The notes under the pieces were generated by a model. It did not search any database, was not told the DNA's origin, and saw nothing but the letters and a program-made list of their open reading frames with translations. Of a stretch of DNA of 64,000 nt, positions 62,609-64,000 are shown piece after piece; positions within the stretch are counted from its first letter, which is position 1; each line of letters begins with the position of its first letter. The stretch covers positions 62,001 through 126,000 of the forward strand of contig JARGOB010000006.1 of the NCBI GenBank assembly GCA_029212925.1, written 5' to 3'. A program made the position numbers and the translations under genes. This stretch comes from Coxiellaceae bacterium (GTDB lineage Bacteria > Pseudomonadota > Gammaproteobacteria > Coxiellales > Coxiellaceae).

Positions 62609-64000
62609 TTAATCCACCATCTTTCCCATTTTAATTCGTGTTGCAATCACGAGACCAATTAACAACAACACCGTGTTTATCCACATCAGCTGAGTAAACG
62701 TATGCATAAAGCTTTGGTTAGCGATATGAACTAATTCGGTAAACTGATTGCTGGGCACGTGGCCGTGTAGCCAACTACTATCATGAGCACCACTGGCGAT
62801 GGTTTGTAATCGCTGCAATGCGTGTGGGGTAATGCCAATATGATCGGCCACTAACGTTTTTAATGTCAGTACACTGCTTTTAGCACTCATATACGAGCCT
62901 GAGATCGCAATGCCCATGATGGAGCCAATAAAAGCGATAGTAAAAAATAACCCCATGCCAGTGCTGGCGTGTTCTCGGGCACTTGTACGTATGATACCGT
63001 TTATGGTTGATGGGATATGCATACCGGCCCCAAGACCGAAGCAGAGCAGGGCAAATACTAACAGTGTCATTTGTGGTTGCGCATTGAGTAAGCTAAATAA
63101 CAGTGAAGCCAAGGCACAAAAAAACAATGAGAATATATTGGGTTTTTTAAATTCTACTTTATCAATTGCTCGACCAGTGAGTGGTGAAGTAACAGCTATC
63201 ATAGCTGTCATGATCAATATCAATAAACCGGTTTTAAGTGGTGTATAGCCAACTACGTTTTGTAAATACAATGGAATAAATAACATGGTTGACATCCAGG
63301 CATACATAAAAACGATACGTGTCAAAGCTACTTTTAAATATTCTTTGTGGGTAAGTAGTACGGCAGCAATTAAAGGGTTTTTTGAACGCAGTGAGCGGTA
63401 ACAAAATGCACCTAATAAAATAACGCCAATGGCAATAAATAAAATAATATTGCCGGTTTCGAGGTTGGCTGTTTGGTTGAGGGTTGTTGCTAAAGTGCCT
63501 AGGCCAATCATAAACAACGCAATAGAGATGGGGTCTAACTTGCCTTTGTTCAGATTGGTCTTATCGCTTGAAGCAAAAGCACTTGTCATAAAAAAGCAGA
63601 TGATGCCAAGCGGTACATTAACAAAGAAAATCCAGTGCCAGGTGGTAAAGTTAAGAATTATACCGCCGACAGTAGGGCCAATGACTTGACCAAGCCCCGT
63701 TAATGTAACGGCAGCACCGGTGGCTAAGCCGCGCTGTTCATCTGGAAAGGCGTTATTGATAATGATCATGGCAATGCCGAGTGTTGCAGCAAAACCAATG
63801 CCTTGAACAAAGCGCGCAGATATTAACAGCGGAGCGGTGGGTGATAAGCCGCATAATAAAGAAGCAATGGTAAAAATGGCGGTACCGATTAAAAAAATCA
63901 GCTTATTGCCATACATATCCGCCAATCGACCGCATATCGTGAAGAATATCGCCGTTGCTAATAGGTAACTGGAAACGACCCACTGAATAATATTCAAATC
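62609..64000 (-). CDS. DHA2 (EmrB/QacA)-type MFS transporter, 5' end outside window
   Basis: At least 464 residues of a 14-helix drug:H+ antiporter. The visible start (NIIQWVVSSYLLATAIFFTI) corresponds to helix 2 of the family. Helix 1 and the DTTIVNVALP motif must lie beyond base 64000, and the frame is open to the edge. It shows GRLADMYGNKLIFLIG (motif A), RFVQGIGFAATLGIAMII, and a motif-C-like GLGQVIGPTVGGIILNFTTWHWIFFVNVPLG. The substrate is unknown. Confidence 0.9.
   Translation of the reverse strand, partial: DLNIIQWVVSSYLLATAIFFTICGRLADMYGNKLIFLIGTAIFTIASLLCGLSPTAPLLISARFVQGIGFAATLGIAMIIINNAFPDEQRGLATGAAVTLTGLGQVIGPTVGGIILNFTTWHWIFFVNVPLGIICFFMTSAFASSDKTNLNKGKLDPISIALFMIGLGTLATTLNQTANLETGNIILFIAIGVILLGAFCYRSLRSKNPLIAAVLLTHKEYLKVALTRIVFMYAWMSTMLFIPLYLQNVVGYTPLKTGLLILIMTAMIAVTSPLTGRAIDKVEFKKPNIFSLFFCALASLLFSLLNAQPQMTLLVFALLCFGLGAGMHIPSTINGIIRTSAREHASTGMGLFFTIAFIGSIMGIAISGSYMSAKSSVLTLKTLVADHIGITPHALQRLQTIASGAHDSSWLHGHVPSNQFTELVHIANQSFMHTFTQLMWINTVLLLIGLVIATRIKMGKMVD

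Noticed and set aside
1..64000. tRNA or rRNA genes
   Set aside because: No tRNA cloverleaf or rRNA sequence was recognised by eye in the intergenic regions; a tRNA search was not possible.

Overview
The window is a gene-dense, moderately AT-rich stretch of a gammaproteobacterial chromosome. Its content points to an intracellular member of the order Legionellales. It carries an itaconate-degradation operon of the ripABC type, a POT-family peptide transporter, an inositol-catabolism cluster, an ankyrin protein, three kinase-like proteins (one ending in a eukaryotic-type CaaX box) and an OTT_1508-like deaminase. No Dot/Icm gene, rRNA or tRNA is visible, so the lineage and any secretion of these proteins are inferences.

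Layout. 0-5 kb: the end of gpsA, two paralogous kinase-like genes, an SDR oxidoreductase and a secreted GIN-like protein. 5-9 kb: a short dsbD, trmL and mlaA. 9-12 kb: citramalyl-CoA lyase, itaconyl-CoA hydratase and itaconate CoA-transferase in one operon. 12-16.3 kb: a thioesterase, the deaminase, a glutamine amidotransferase, yffB and a higBA toxin-antitoxin pair with a visible operator. 16.3-27.4 kb: a minus-strand set (glutamine synthetase-like, ALDH, Fe-ADH, M81 peptidase) split by three inserted cassettes, each ending in a copy of the glutamine synthetase 3' tail. 27.4-34.2 kb: an ion channel, a 1082-residue secreted protein, a peptide transporter and two small Pro-rich proteins. 34.5-38.9 kb: carAB. 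39.2-48.5 kb: iolT-iolG-iolC-iolB and iolD-iolE-iolG2. 48.6-64 kb: a Cys/His-rich membrane protein, a FUSC/HlyD efflux pair, DUF4389, a third kinase-like protein, a TetR-controlled MFS pump, a helical unknown, TauE/LysR, a possible glycosyltransferase, greA and a cut-off MFS gene.

Functional links. The itaconate operon would convert the macrophage metabolite itaconate to pyruvate and acetyl-CoA. The iol genes would import myo-inositol and take it to 2-deoxy-5-keto-gluconate 6-phosphate and its cleavage products. The amine/aldehyde genes look like a gamma-glutamylation route. Five effector-like genes share an upstream TTAA-N7-TTAA direct repeat with an 11-bp period, which resembles the PmrA box of Legionella and Coxiella.

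The most novel structure is a roughly 105-nt interspersed element in four copies. Its arms and two internal hairpins change together between copies, as expected of a conserved folded RNA or hairpin DNA. Two of the copies sit inside larger composite repeats that bracket iolT-iolB. REP-type palindromes, some expanded into 20-bp tandem arrays, fill several other intergenic gaps.
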